From 2-12-FULL-41-17 sp964562855 (lineage in GTDB: Bacteria > Patescibacteriota > Microgenomatia > Curtissbacterales > GWA2-41-24), in contig CAZLVB010000023.1 of assembly GCA_964562855.1 (NCBI GenBank), positions 1 through 11,601 on the forward strand: a stretch of DNA of 11,601 nt, in the 5' to 3' direction. The number at the start of each line of letters is the position of its first letter. Positions within the stretch are counted from its first letter, which is position 1. Made by a program: the position numbers and the translations under genes. This document shows positions 1-5,265 of the stretch, one piece after another. A model generated the notes under the pieces. It was not told the DNA's origin. It ran no database searches and was given only the letters and a program-made list of their open reading frames with translations.

Positions 1-80
1 AGCAAATGTACCACAAGTATCACACGCTTAAATCCCCTCGTCGCAATTTTTTTTTGATTATGGAGTTGGCGTCTTTGAAC

Positions 81-146
81 TTTCCGAAAAATCTTAGGGA
101 AACGGAAACTGACCGAAGAGAATTTCCGAGGGCCCTGAGATTTTTT
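81..146 (+). terminator. long hairpin with U tract, possible terminator or attenuator
   Basis: Bases 87-99 (AAAAATCTTAGGG) pair with 133-145 (CCCTGAGATTTTT) over 13 bp with one G-U wobble, and six T's follow. An inner stem joins CGGAAA at 103-108 to TTTCCG at 123-128. A second TTTCCG at 81-86 could pair with the same CGGAAA, which gives a mutually exclusive alternative fold. This may simply terminate a gene left of the window, since the A-rich and T-rich flanks would serve both strands. The alternative pairing leaves an attenuator possible. Confidence 0.45.
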
Positions 147-349
147 GGATTAGTTTCAACAGCCAACGAAATTCTCGATAAAAAAATTTGCGACAAAAAA
201 GACTTTTTTATTTTTTAAAAAATTACAATTTTATCAACTGCCCGAACTTTACCCGAACGTTATAATAATTTAAAAAACCCCAACAAAACCCGTCATGTAT
301 ACAAAAATTACCCCGATTTTAGCCTTTTTCGGGTAAAAATAAATCACTA

Positions 350-379
350 TTGACACATTTTAGAGACCATTCATAGAAT
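350..379 (+). promoter_or_regulatory. sigma70-type promoter of the DUF4399-like gene
   Basis: A perfect TTGACA -35 box (350-355) is followed after 18 bases by TAGAAT (374-379). The start codon at 397 lies 17 bases further on, so the transcript leader would be only about ten bases and shows no Shine-Dalgarno. An imperfect inverted repeat, TTACCCCGA (308-316) with TCGGGTAA (329-336), lies just upstream and could be an operator. Confidence 0.7.
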
Positions 380-396
380 GAGTCCTGTTTACTGAC

Positions 397-1032
397 ATGG
401 AAAACCTTTCGCAAACTTTTGGCAAAAAACTCCTGCCAATTGCTTCCGCCGGTATTTTGTTGTTTGCAGCCTCAAATGTTCTGGCGCAAACAAATACCCC
501 AAGCTTAAAAATAGTAACCCCGCAAGAAGGACAAACTATATATGGTAATAAAGTACCGATTCTTGTCTCTGTAGAGAATTTTGAAATTATTGACTATCAG
601 GTCAATAAAGTTAAGACCGCAGGGCAAGGACACGTCCATCTTTGGCTGGACGACAATAATCCCACACGCGAATCGGCTGTTAAATTGACAAAAGAAGACT
701 TCACCTTTAGCGATGTCCCGGAAGGCAACCATAATCTTCGCGCAGAACTTGTCGCAAATGACCACTCTTCTCTAACGCCGCCGCAGGTTGTTACTGTCAA
801 TTTTAAAAACGCCCCGGTTCCGCAATCCTCACCTGCCGCTGCATCGGGATTCGACAGAAATACGGCATTAGTCATCTTTGTAGTTGTTGCCCTAGTTATT
901 GCAGCTGCCTGGTGGTACACGAAAGAGGAAGAGGAACCGGAAAAAGAAGTGAAAAGTCAAAGTGGAAAGTCAAAGCCAAAGGCTAACAAGAGAAAAACAA
1001 CCGGGAAAAAGACGCCGAGAAGAAGACGCTAA
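397..1032 (+). CDS. exported, membrane-anchored DUF4399-like protein
   Basis: The 211-residue product has an N-terminal signal segment (about residues 11-30, ending VLA-Q, a plausible signal peptidase I site). A beta-rich domain follows (about 35-137), carrying GHVHLWLDD (78-86) and EGNHNLRAEL (109-118). These resemble the GHHHLLID and G-H-TL-L signatures of DUF4399 and related Ig-like extracellular domains, some of which are linked with metal binding. After a Pro/Ser/Ala linker comes a membrane helix (155-174), then an acidic patch and a strongly basic tail ending in PRRRR. The topology is therefore a domain outside, one anchor, and a short basic tail inside. The ATG follows a promoter at very short distance, and a hairpin terminator lies 28 bases after the stop, so it looks monocistronic. 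Domain assignment is by motif only, and the function is unknown. Confidence 0.75.
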   Translation: MENLSQTFGKKLLPIASAGILLFAASNVLAQTNTPSLKIVTPQEGQTIYGNKVPILVSVENFEIIDYQVNKVKTAGQGHVHLWLDDNNPTRESAVKLTKEDFTFSDVPEGNHNLRAELVANDHSSLTPPQVVTVNFKNAPVPQSSPAAASGFDRNTALVIFVVVALVIAAAWWYTKEEEEPEKEVKSQSGKSKPKANKRKTTGKKTPRRRR

Positions 1033-1060
1033 ACCTTAACAATCGAATATTTTAAAACAG

Positions 1061-1093
1061 AAGCCCATCGCGTTTGACGTGGGCTTTTGTTTT
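1061..1093 (+). terminator. rho-independent terminator of the DUF4399-like gene
   Basis: AAGCCCA (1061-1067) pairs with TGGGCTT (1080-1086). Two further C-G pairs lie inside a single-base bulge. A T-rich run (TTTTGTTTTG) follows. The hairpin begins 28 bases after the stop codon at 1032. Confidence 0.8.
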
Positions 1094-1130
1094 GTAAAAG
1101 TCAAAAAATATCGGTTTGGCATTTTTAAAA

Positions 1131-1240
1131 CATGACGAAGCGGGCTGTGTTATTAAAATATCACGAATTAGCAAAACCAATATTGCCCGCGGAGGCATGA
1201 GTGAGACGGAAAAAACTTACTAACTTAAAAAAATGTTGGT
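1131..1240 (+). repeat. structured repeat, copy 1 (pseudoknot-compatible)
   Basis: This copy begins CATGACGA, as does the copy at 1936. Stem 1 pairs GCGGGC (1140-1145) with GCCCGC (1185-1190). The shared core GGAGGCATGAG follows at 1191-1201 and continues to a GGAAA at about 1208-1212. Stem 2 pairs ACCAATATT (1176-1184) with AATGTTGGT (1232-1240) using one U-G wobble. The 5' arm of stem 2 lies inside the loop of stem 1, so the two stems cross as in an H-type pseudoknot. It lies between the terminator at 1061 and the 3' end of the YkuK-like gene and has no coding role that I can see. Confidence 0.6.
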
Positions 1241-1278
1241 CGAACGTTTTTAAAAATGTCAAACAAAAAAATTGTATT

Positions 1279-1319
1279 AAAAAGATCAAGACGACACTTT
1301 GACTTCACTCAGGGTGTCG
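1279..1319 (-). terminator. hairpin after the YkuK-like gene, possible terminator
   Basis: On the minus strand CGACAC (1319-1314) can pair with GTGTCG (1297-1292), starting 8 bases past the stop codon. The run of five T's lies a further eight bases away, which is loose for intrinsic termination. The loop reads CCTGAGTGAAGTCAAAG, close to a CCTGAGCGAAGTCGAAGG-like word that I recall as a common dispersed element in bacterial genomes. It may be that repeat reused as a terminator. Confidence 0.4.
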
Positions 1320-1326
1320 CTCAACA

Positions 1327-1854
1327 TTAGACATGTCTATCTGCAACATGCGAGGCACCCCATGAGGAGGGCTTTGTAGCCACCTTGAAGCCGTTTGCCC
1401 GAATCATCCCCACAATTTCGGCAATCATCGCCCTTGTTTCACCATTTGGGCCAATATCAACATGAATTTCCAGATTAATTCCCTCTGAACTGTCAATTTT
1501 CGACTCTTTTTCCAAAAGCCCTATCTGGGCAAATTCAGCGACCAGTTTCTCGGCCAACGCTAAAGAGATAAATGCTTCCTGCCAGATACGCTGTCTCATG
1601 GAATACAAATTGGCTATTTTCTGTCTTCCCCAAAAATAAACGCCCCCTCTGCCCTTTTTATGGACAATTATTGCCGAAACAAAATCGCTAGTACCATTCT
1701 GCGCCTCTGAATCGGTTCCGATAATAACTTCATAAGAACCTTTTGGGTCGGTCCCAATAAAGGCTACTGCCTTCGAAATTGTCTCCTGCCAGCTTAAAGG
1801 ACCATAGGTCGGACTGTTGTACGTTTGAGGAACTACGCTAAGAGTCCTGTTCAT
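1327..1854 (-). CDS. YkuK/DUF458-family RNase H-like protein
   Basis: The 175-residue protein matches the YkuK (DUF458) family of predicted RNase H-fold proteins. Signature segments are EVIIGTDSE (42-50, first Asp), an Arg/Glu-containing helix RQRIWQEAF (88-96), EIHVDIGPNGET (129-140, second Asp) and the C-terminal SSWGASHVADRHV (163-175), which parallels the family's SSVADR ending. These acidic residues fit a two-metal nuclease-like site, although I know of no proven activity for the family. I chose the ATG at 1854. The frame opens 28 codons earlier, but that extension is a hydrophobic stretch foreign to the family, begins inside the structured repeat and crosses the promoter. The chosen start gives 175 residues, near the roughly 170 usual for YkuK. 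It is a single gene on its strand with no close partner. Confidence 0.8.
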   Translation of the reverse strand: MNRTLSVVPQTYNSPTYGPLSWQETISKAVAFIGTDPKGSYEVIIGTDSEAQNGTSDFVSAIIVHKKGRGGVYFWGRQKIANLYSMRQRIWQEAFISLALAEKLVAEFAQIGLLEKESKIDSSEGINLEIHVDIGPNGETRAMIAEIVGMIRANGFKVATKPSSWGASHVADRHV

Positions 1855-1864
1855 GTTAGTGCTG

Positions 1865-1893
1865 ATTTTAGCCGATTTAAGTTCAAAAAACAA
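1865..1893 (-). promoter_or_regulatory. promoter of the YkuK-like gene
   Basis: On the minus strand TTGTTT (1893-1888) and TAAAAT (1870-1865) are 17 bases apart. The ATG at 1854 begins ten bases after the -10 box, so the mRNA would carry almost no leader. No Shine-Dalgarno is present. This supports the shorter start for the gene. Confidence 0.5.
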
Positions 1894-1935
1894 CCAAACC
1901 AAAACCAAAGAGGTGAGTTTGAGCAAAATCAAATA

Positions 1936-2033
1936 CATGACGACGCCAGCTCAGTCAGCAAAACGGACCAATACGAAATTTATAGCTGGCGGAGGCATGA
2001 GCGAGGCGGAAATAAAGTAACGAATTTGTATTG
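1936..2033 (+). repeat. structured repeat, copy 2 (pseudoknot-compatible)
   Basis: This copy begins CATGACGA like copy 1. Stem 1 pairs CGCCAGCT (1944-1951) with AGCTGGCG (1984-1991), and the core GGAGGCATGAG follows at 1991-2001. Relative to copy 1, two adjacent pairs of stem 1 have changed on both sides (G-C to C-G, and G-C to A-T), so pairing is kept while sequence is not. Stem 2 pairs CAATAC and AAATT (1969-1980, one bulged G) with AATTT and GTATTG (2023-2033), and again crosses stem 1. The copy sits directly upstream of the YkuK-like promoter, and a strong hairpin (2084-2112) follows. Confidence 0.6.
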
Positions 2034-2080
2034 AGGTTGGCCAAGCTTTATTTGATTGCGAAAAACGAACCTCCAAACGA

Positions 2081-2112
2081 AAAAAAGACCCCACAAGCGC
2101 TTAGGGGTCTTT
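2081..2112 (-). terminator. strong rho-independent terminator, best on the minus strand
   Basis: AAAGACCCC (2084-2092) and GGGGTCTTT (2104-2112) form a perfect 9-bp stem with an 11-base loop. On the minus strand an uninterrupted run of T's follows, and on the plus strand TTTAATA follows, so it could work both ways. The nearest minus-strand gene is the SGNH hydrolase, whose stop is about 370 bases upstream on that strand. On the plus strand the only candidate transcript is the structured repeat. Confidence 0.7.
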
Positions 2113-2118
2113 AATATA

Positions 2119-2196
2119 CTAGCCAGTACCTTAACTGAAAGGGCTTTAGACCAAATAAATTGAGGTCTAATTCAATCTTCACAAAGCGCAGGCTAG
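2119..2196. other. nested inverted repeats between the terminator and the DUF5676-like gene
   Basis: CTAGCC (2119-2124) and GGCTAG (2191-2196) enclose a second perfect inverted repeat, TTAGACC (2146-2152) with GGTCTAA (2164-2170). The region lies upstream of the -10 box at 2228, so it is not part of that gene's leader. It would be transcribed only as the tail of the minus-strand SGNH transcript, or serve as DNA sites. I cannot assign a role. Confidence 0.35.
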
Positions 2197-2227
2197 CTGT
2201 CAAGAGGTATTTTTCACAGGATGCTTG

Positions 2228-2233
2228 TATAAT
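2228..2233 (+). promoter_or_regulatory. -10 box TATAAT, leaderless start of the DUF5676-like gene
   Basis: A consensus TATAAT ends at 2233, and the ATG at 2240 follows after only six bases, exactly where transcription would begin. No good -35 box is visible at normal spacing. The position implies a leaderless mRNA and rules out a TTG start at 2225, which would lie partly within the promoter. Confidence 0.65.
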
Positions 2234-2239
2234 AGAAAT

Positions 2240-2497
2240 ATGCTTAAAGCGCAGCCTTTGGCTAATGCTTTTGCCCTTGCCTCTATCGTCTTTTATGCCT
2301 GTTTATACTTATTGAAGCTTGTAGCCCCTCCGTTTTTCAAATTAATCCTGAACAGTCAGTTTTTAGGAGCCCCAATCGCCTCACAAGTTCCTAATTTAAA
2401 CATTGCCAACTTTCTAGGAGCTCTGATTGCCGTAGGCGCGGTCTCCTGGATCGCAGGCTACTTAATTGCCAGCTTTTACAACAAATTCAGCGCTTAA
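2240..2497 (+). CDS. small two-helix membrane protein, DUF5676-like
   Basis: The 85-residue product has two hydrophobic segments (about 8-29 and 54-79) separated by an amphipathic stretch with PPFFKLILNSQFLGA (30-44). It ends with the GYLIASFYNKF pattern typical of DUF5676-like membrane proteins, which carry a final Tyr-Asn-x-Phe. The role of this family is not known to me. The ATG at 2240 is preferred over a TTG five codons earlier because the intervening bases contain the -10 box. The last 11 bases overlap the 3' end of the convergent SGNH hydrolase gene. The minus-strand terminator lies beyond this gene, so an SGNH transcript would run antisense through its whole length. Confidence 0.65.
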   Translation: MLKAQPLANAFALASIVFYACLYLLKLVAPPFFKLILNSQFLGAPIASQVPNLNIANFLGALIAVGAVSWIAGYLIASFYNKFSA

Positions 2498-3647
2498 CCG
2501 ACCCGGCGTTTTCAATAAATTCTGCTACTTTTATTCCCATAAATAGATTACCGTTTTTATTAAAATGTCCGTCGGCTTTCAAGTGCAAATCACCGTTCTC
2601 TTTCATCCATGAAATCGCATCCAGCCTCGGATCATAAAATAAAATACCGAGATCTACAGCGATTTTTGCCAAAACTTCATTAATTTCATAAGGAGAAGAA
2701 TTTTGAGGATCAAGATTGTACGTCTTTTGTAAAATCTCCCAATCGCTCGGCAAAACTTGGGCTCTGGGAATGTTGATGGTGATCATGAATTTAGCTTCAT
2801 GATCTTTGGCTTGCTTACCCATGTCAAAAATAAGTGCTTTCACCAATTTCCAGCCGCCTGCAACCTCGGAAGGTGGGTTTTTCTGTGAAGCTATGACCTC
2901 AAACGGCCCCTGCACAAGCTGTGCATCCGAAAGAAAAAACTTTTCTTCCTTGGAAAAACCTAAAATTTTAGTTCTGACCTTATCCACCGCTCTTTTGGCT
3001 ATGACGTTTGATGAGGCTGCTCTAATTATTAAATGATAGGTATAAGTTTGTCTGGCAAGCTTGCCTAAAAAATTACCCCCTGCACGCTGGGCATTCGTTA
3101 TTACTTCGATTTGATTATCCTTAATTCTTACTAGTTTGTTCTTATAAGTATCACCGACATCATTTGGCGAAAAGGCCAAGATCACCAAATCAGGCGCAAA
3201 TTGCCAGACTTTTTCCCGCAATGTCAGCCATTGCTGATCTGTGCCGTAGCCGCTAACTCCAAAATTGTAAGTTTCCACCTTCGAACCTGATCCTTCGCTC
3301 AATTTTTTAGTCATCACCTTCTGCCAGGTATCAGCAAGAGCAACCTGCAAGGCCTCTTCCTGAGAATCACCCAAAACTGCAATTCTAAAAACACCTTCTG
3401 CCTTTTCCTTGTAAAATTCGCTATCTCTAAAACCATGAGAATTAATAGAAATCTCATTGTCAAATTCGCTGCTGGTATGCCGGAAAACAACATTTTTCTT
3501 ATTCTCGTGAAGAAAGTCCGATGAAGATTGGAGTTTTGCTAGATTTTCTGGCGCTGGAATAAATATTTTTAGCAATATCTCAAAAATGACTGCCGCAACG
3601 CCAACGGCCAAAAGAGCCAAGCCTAATTTAAATGCAAAATTCCGCAC
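2487..3647 (-). CDS. membrane-anchored SGNH/GDSL hydrolase
   Basis: The 386-residue protein has a short basic start and one hydrophobic anchor (about 7-29), then an extracytoplasmic SGNH-hydrolase fold. Block I is AVLGDSQEEA (90-99), with Ser95 as likely nucleophile. Block II is NFGVSGYG (128-135). Block III is FSPNDVGD (159-166), with Asn162. Block V is ADGHFNKNG (358-366), with Asp359 and His361 completing the catalytic set. Block III has Ser-Pro where many members have Gly before Asn-Asp. The family includes esterases and carbohydrate O-acyl transferases or deacetylases, so a cell-envelope polysaccharide substrate is reasonable but inferred. The start is GTG at 3647, because the hydrophobic anchor begins immediately after it. 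It is divergent from the methyltransferase gene with about 60 bases between start codons. Confidence 0.8.
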   Translation of the reverse strand: MRNFAFKLGLALLAVGVAAVIFEILLKIFIPAPENLAKLQSSSDFLHENKKNVVFRHTSSEFDNEISINSHGFRDSEFYKEKAEGVFRIAVLGDSQEEALQVALADTWQKVMTKKLSEGSGSKVETYNFGVSGYGTDQQWLTLREKVWQFAPDLVILAFSPNDVGDTYKNKLVRIKDNQIEVITNAQRAGGNFLGKLARQTYTYHLIIRAASSNVIAKRAVDKVRTKILGFSKEEKFFLSDAQLVQGPFEVIASQKNPPSEVAGGWKLVKALIFDMGKQAKDHEAKFMITINIPRAQVLPSDWEILQKTYNLDPQNSSPYEINEVLAKIAVDLGILFYDPRLDAISWMKENGDLHLKADGHFNKNGNLFMGIKVAEFIENAGSVKR

Positions 3648-3663
3648 AGCTGTATTTGATGAT

Positions 3664-3682
3664 TTTTGCTATTGTAGCAAAA
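3664..3682. promoter_or_regulatory. 8-bp perfect inverted repeat in a divergent promoter
   Basis: TTTTGCTA (3664-3671) and TAGCAAAA (3675-3682) are exact reverse complements separated by TTG. The site covers the minus-strand -10 box of the SGNH gene and the plus-strand -35 box of the methyltransferase gene. A protein bound here could control both genes. The hyphenated dyad is typical of an operator, but the binding protein is unknown. Confidence 0.5.
3671..3676 (-). promoter_or_regulatory. -10 box (TACAAT) of the SGNH hydrolase gene
   Basis: On the minus strand TACAAT (3676-3671) lies 23 bases before the GTG at 3647. The -35 region is poor. The box lies inside the inverted repeat at 3664-3682 and shares bases with the opposing promoter's -35 box, so the two polymerases probably exclude each other. 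Confidence 0.45.
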
Positions 3683-3700
3683 TATCTACTTTGATAGAAT
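3672..3700 (+). promoter_or_regulatory. promoter of the methyltransferase gene, leaderless
   Basis: TTGTAG (3672-3677) and TAGAAT (3695-3700) are 17 bases apart, and the ATG at 3708 follows after seven bases. Transcription would begin at or next to the start codon, consistent with the absence of a Shine-Dalgarno. Confidence 0.6.
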
Positions 3701-3707
3701 CACAAAA

Positions 3708-4367
3708 ATGTCCGAAACTATTAATCCTAACCGTATATCGCAAAAACAATTACAAAAAATTTGGGCGCAGGTTCCCGCCGACTATTACGATGAGGGCATC
3801 AAGAAAAATATACTCCAAAAAATCTGGCACGGACAAAAATTGGCTAAGATTTTAAAAATATTACCCAAGGATGCCAAAACAATATTAGACGTTGGCTGTT
3901 CAAGTGGTGTATTAACTGCACAAATCGCCAAGGTCTTGCCTAAAAGTAAAATCACCGGCCTTGATAGTTACACTAAAGCCATCACTTTCGCCCGCTCAAA
4001 ATATCCACAAATCGCATTCATTGTTGCCGACGCCCACAAACTTCCTTTTAAAAATAATTCCTTCGATTTAATAATTTGTACCGAAACCCTAGAACACGTA
4101 ATCGACCCGAAAAAAGTACTTTCAGAAATGCGAAGAGTCTTAAAAAAACATGGCCTTGCAATTATTTCGATGGATTCTGGTAGTCTGCTCTTTAGATCAG
4201 TCTGGTATTTCTGGACAAAGACTAAAGGAAAAGTCTGGCACAATGCCCATCTTCATGAATTTAATGCCCGCCTACTTGAGGATCTCATTAAAAAATCTGG
4301 CTTCAAAATCAAAAAAAAGCTCCCTTCGCATCTGGGCATGGCCGTGACTTTTCTGGCCAGGAATTAG
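3708..4367 (+). CDS. class I SAM-dependent methyltransferase
   Basis: The 219-residue protein has the Rossmann-type methyltransferase motifs of the Methyltransf_11 group. Motif I is ILDVGCSSGVLT (59-70), which holds SAM. The acidic residue of motif II is probably Asp86 in ITGLDSYT (82-89). Motif III is VADAHKLPF (106-114). A motif IV-like FDLIICTETLEHV (119-131) and RVLKKHGLAIISMD (143-156) follow. A lysine- and isoleucine-rich N-terminal stretch (10-55) precedes the fold and probably gives substrate contact. Similar UbiE-like enzymes act on lipids, quinones or sugars, and the substrate cannot be read here. Its stop overlaps the stop of the convergent Crp/Fnr gene by four bases. The divergent SGNH hydrolase suggests, but does not prove, a shared role in modifying an envelope component. 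Confidence 0.85.
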   Translation: MSETINPNRISQKQLQKIWAQVPADYYDEGIKKNILQKIWHGQKLAKILKILPKDAKTILDVGCSSGVLTAQIAKVLPKSKITGLDSYTKAITFARSKYPQIAFIVADAHKLPFKNNSFDLIICTETLEHVIDPKKVLSEMRRVLKKHGLAIISMDSGSLLFRSVWYFWTKTKGKVWHNAHLHEFNARLLEDLIKKSGFKIKKKLPSHLGMAVTFLARN

Positions 4368-5017
4368 TTTGAAAGAAGCGACTCACGCCTAAGCGCGCCA
4401 GGATTCTTAACAGTAATCAATCTGCCTTTGTATGAGATTAGGCCCTTATTTTCAATTTTTTTGATTTCTATACTGACGGTTTCTCTTGTTACCCCTATCA
4501 TCGAAGCTATATCAGAATGAGTAAGGGGAACCTCAATAACCACCTTGCTGTCAACTTTTCGACCGAATCGATCGGCGCAAATTGTAATAATTGAGGCTAC
4601 TTTGGCGTAAGCATTGCCAAAAACCATGTACTCCATTCTTTTCAAAAGACCGCCAAGCCTAACAAGAATTTTACTGGTAAGCTCAAAGAGAACATCTGAA
4701 TTACTTTTAACAAATTCTAAAAATTTGTCTTGAGGAACTCTCAAAAGTTCAACGTTTGTCATTGCCTCTAAATAATAATCGGTACGAACATTATTAATTG
4801 CCCACATTATGGGGAAAAAATCGCCCGGTTTGAAAATAATTAACGTAAGCTCTTCACCCTTTTTGGAAACTGCATAAAGACGGGCAAAGCCTTTTGACAG
4901 GAAATAAACACCAGTAGGGGTATCTTCGGCCCTTAAAATAGTTTCTCCCTTTTTATAATGGAGTTGTCTAAAATCTTTGAAGAAAAGCTCAATTTGCGAC
5001 CGTGGGGTTTTCCTCAC
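4364..5017 (-). CDS. Crp/Fnr-family transcription regulator (first of two)
   Basis: The 217-residue protein has a cyclic-nucleotide-binding-type beta barrel (about 15-105), a dimerisation helix (about 105-150) and a winged helix-turn-helix. The latter contains LTHSDIASMIGVTRETVS (165-182), where GVTRETVS is the recognition-helix signature of the family. The phosphate-binding cassette is degenerate: after PGDFF there is no Arg-Ser/Thr-Ala, so cAMP is an unlikely ligand. There is no Fnr-type cysteine cluster. The GTG start at 5017 lies six bases after a TAAAAT box. The gene is divergent from the PH-like gene, and a 43-bp element occurs twice in the space between, so autoregulation and control of that neighbour are the simplest guesses. 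Confidence 0.85.
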   Translation of the reverse strand: MRKTPRSQIELFFKDFRQLHYKKGETILRAEDTPTGVYFLSKGFARLYAVSKKGEELTLIIFKPGDFFPIMWAINNVRTDYYLEAMTNVELLRVPQDKFLEFVKSNSDVLFELTSKILVRLGGLLKRMEYMVFGNAYAKVASIITICADRFGRKVDSKVVIEVPLTHSDIASMIGVTRETVSIEIKKIENKGLISYKGRLITVKNPGALRRESLLSN

Positions 5018-5023
5018 GCGCCA

Positions 5024-5029
5024 ATTTTA
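5024..5029 (-). promoter_or_regulatory. -10 box (TAAAAT), leaderless start of the Crp/Fnr gene
   Basis: On the minus strand TAAAAT (5029-5024) is followed after six bases by the GTG at 5017. A weak -35 box (ATTACA or TTACAA) lies 17-18 bases upstream, within copy 1 of the 43-bp element, so a protein bound there would overlap the promoter. Confidence 0.5.
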
Positions 5030-5047
5030 CCACCAAATGTTTATTTT

Positions 5048-5090
5048 TGTAATCAATCTAACAAAATAGATGTAATTTAGATTACTGCAG
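5048..5090. repeat. 43-bp intergenic element, copy 1
   Basis: This copy contains two TGTAAT words 23 bases apart (5048 and 5071), followed by TTACTG near the end. It matches the copy at 5157-5199 at 34 of 43 aligned positions, with no gaps and in the same direction. It lies 30 bases upstream of the start codon of the minus-strand Crp/Fnr gene. It also includes an inverted pair, GTAATC (5049-5054) with GATTAC (5080-5085). It is probably a compound regulator-binding site. Confidence 0.6.
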
Positions 5091-5156
5091 AAAGCTCCAA
5101 ATAAGTTACCATTGTCTCCCCCTCTCTCCGCGAATTTTCGGGAAAAGGGTGATAAA

Positions 5157-5199
5157 TGTAATAAATCCAACATGATTAATGTAATTTTGTTTACTGAAG
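5157..5199. repeat. 43-bp intergenic element, copy 2
   Basis: This copy has TGTAAT at 5157 and 5180, the same 23-base spacing as copy 1, and shares AATC, AACA, ATGTAATTT and TTACTG at matching offsets. Its right edge reaches the position expected for the -35 box of the PH-like gene. That fits an activator site for a promoter whose own -35 sequence is poor. Confidence 0.6.
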
Positions 5200-5222
5200 A
5201 TTTTCACAAATTAAGCTATATA
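5194..5222 (+). promoter_or_regulatory. weak promoter of the PH-like gene
   Basis: TATATA (5217-5222) stands 17 bases after CTGAAG (5194-5199), which is not a good -35 box. Copy 2 of the 43-bp element overlaps this -35 position, suggesting activator dependence. The transcript would begin near 5229 with a leader of about 37 bases. This is longer than the leaders inferred for most genes in the window. Confidence 0.35.
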
Positions 5223-5251
5223 AGGAGCAGCTGCCACCCTTATGTTCTAGG

Positions 5252-5260
5252 AAGGAGGTG
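5252..5260 (+). promoter_or_regulatory. very strong ribosome binding site
   Basis: AAGGAGGTG lies five bases before the ATG at 5266 and is almost fully complementary to the 3' end of 16S rRNA. No other gene here has anything comparable. Just upstream is a start-stop mini frame, ATG TTC TAG (5242-5250), and a small inverted repeat, TAAGG (5221-5225) with CCTTA (5238-5242). Confidence 0.8.
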
Positions 5261-5265
5261 AAAAA

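Larger units (their letters stand above)
1..396. other. intergenic region without a credible gene
   Basis: This stretch holds no reading frame I believe. A 70-codon frame from 6 to 218 gives a low-complexity, basic product with no recognisable domain and runs straight through a long hairpin. What I do see is a hairpin with a U tract (81-146), very A/T-rich sequence (about 180-240), three TTACCCGA-like words (249-256, 308-316 and, inverted, 329-336) and a promoter at 350-379 for the next gene. Confidence 0.6.

Noticed and set aside
6..218. A 70-codon plus-strand frame at the left edge
   Set aside because: It has low-complexity Lys/Phe/Arg content, no domain and no promoter or ribosome site, and it passes through a 13-bp hairpin with a U tract.
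1855..1938. Longer N-terminus for the YkuK-like protein
   Set aside because: It adds a hydrophobic stretch absent from the family, crosses the likely promoter and begins within the structured repeat.
1197..2020. Tiny frames starting in the repeat core (products MSETEKTY and MSEAEIK) as leader peptides
   Set aside because: The GGAGG lies only one base before the ATG, too close to act as a ribosome site. The similarity follows from the shared core.
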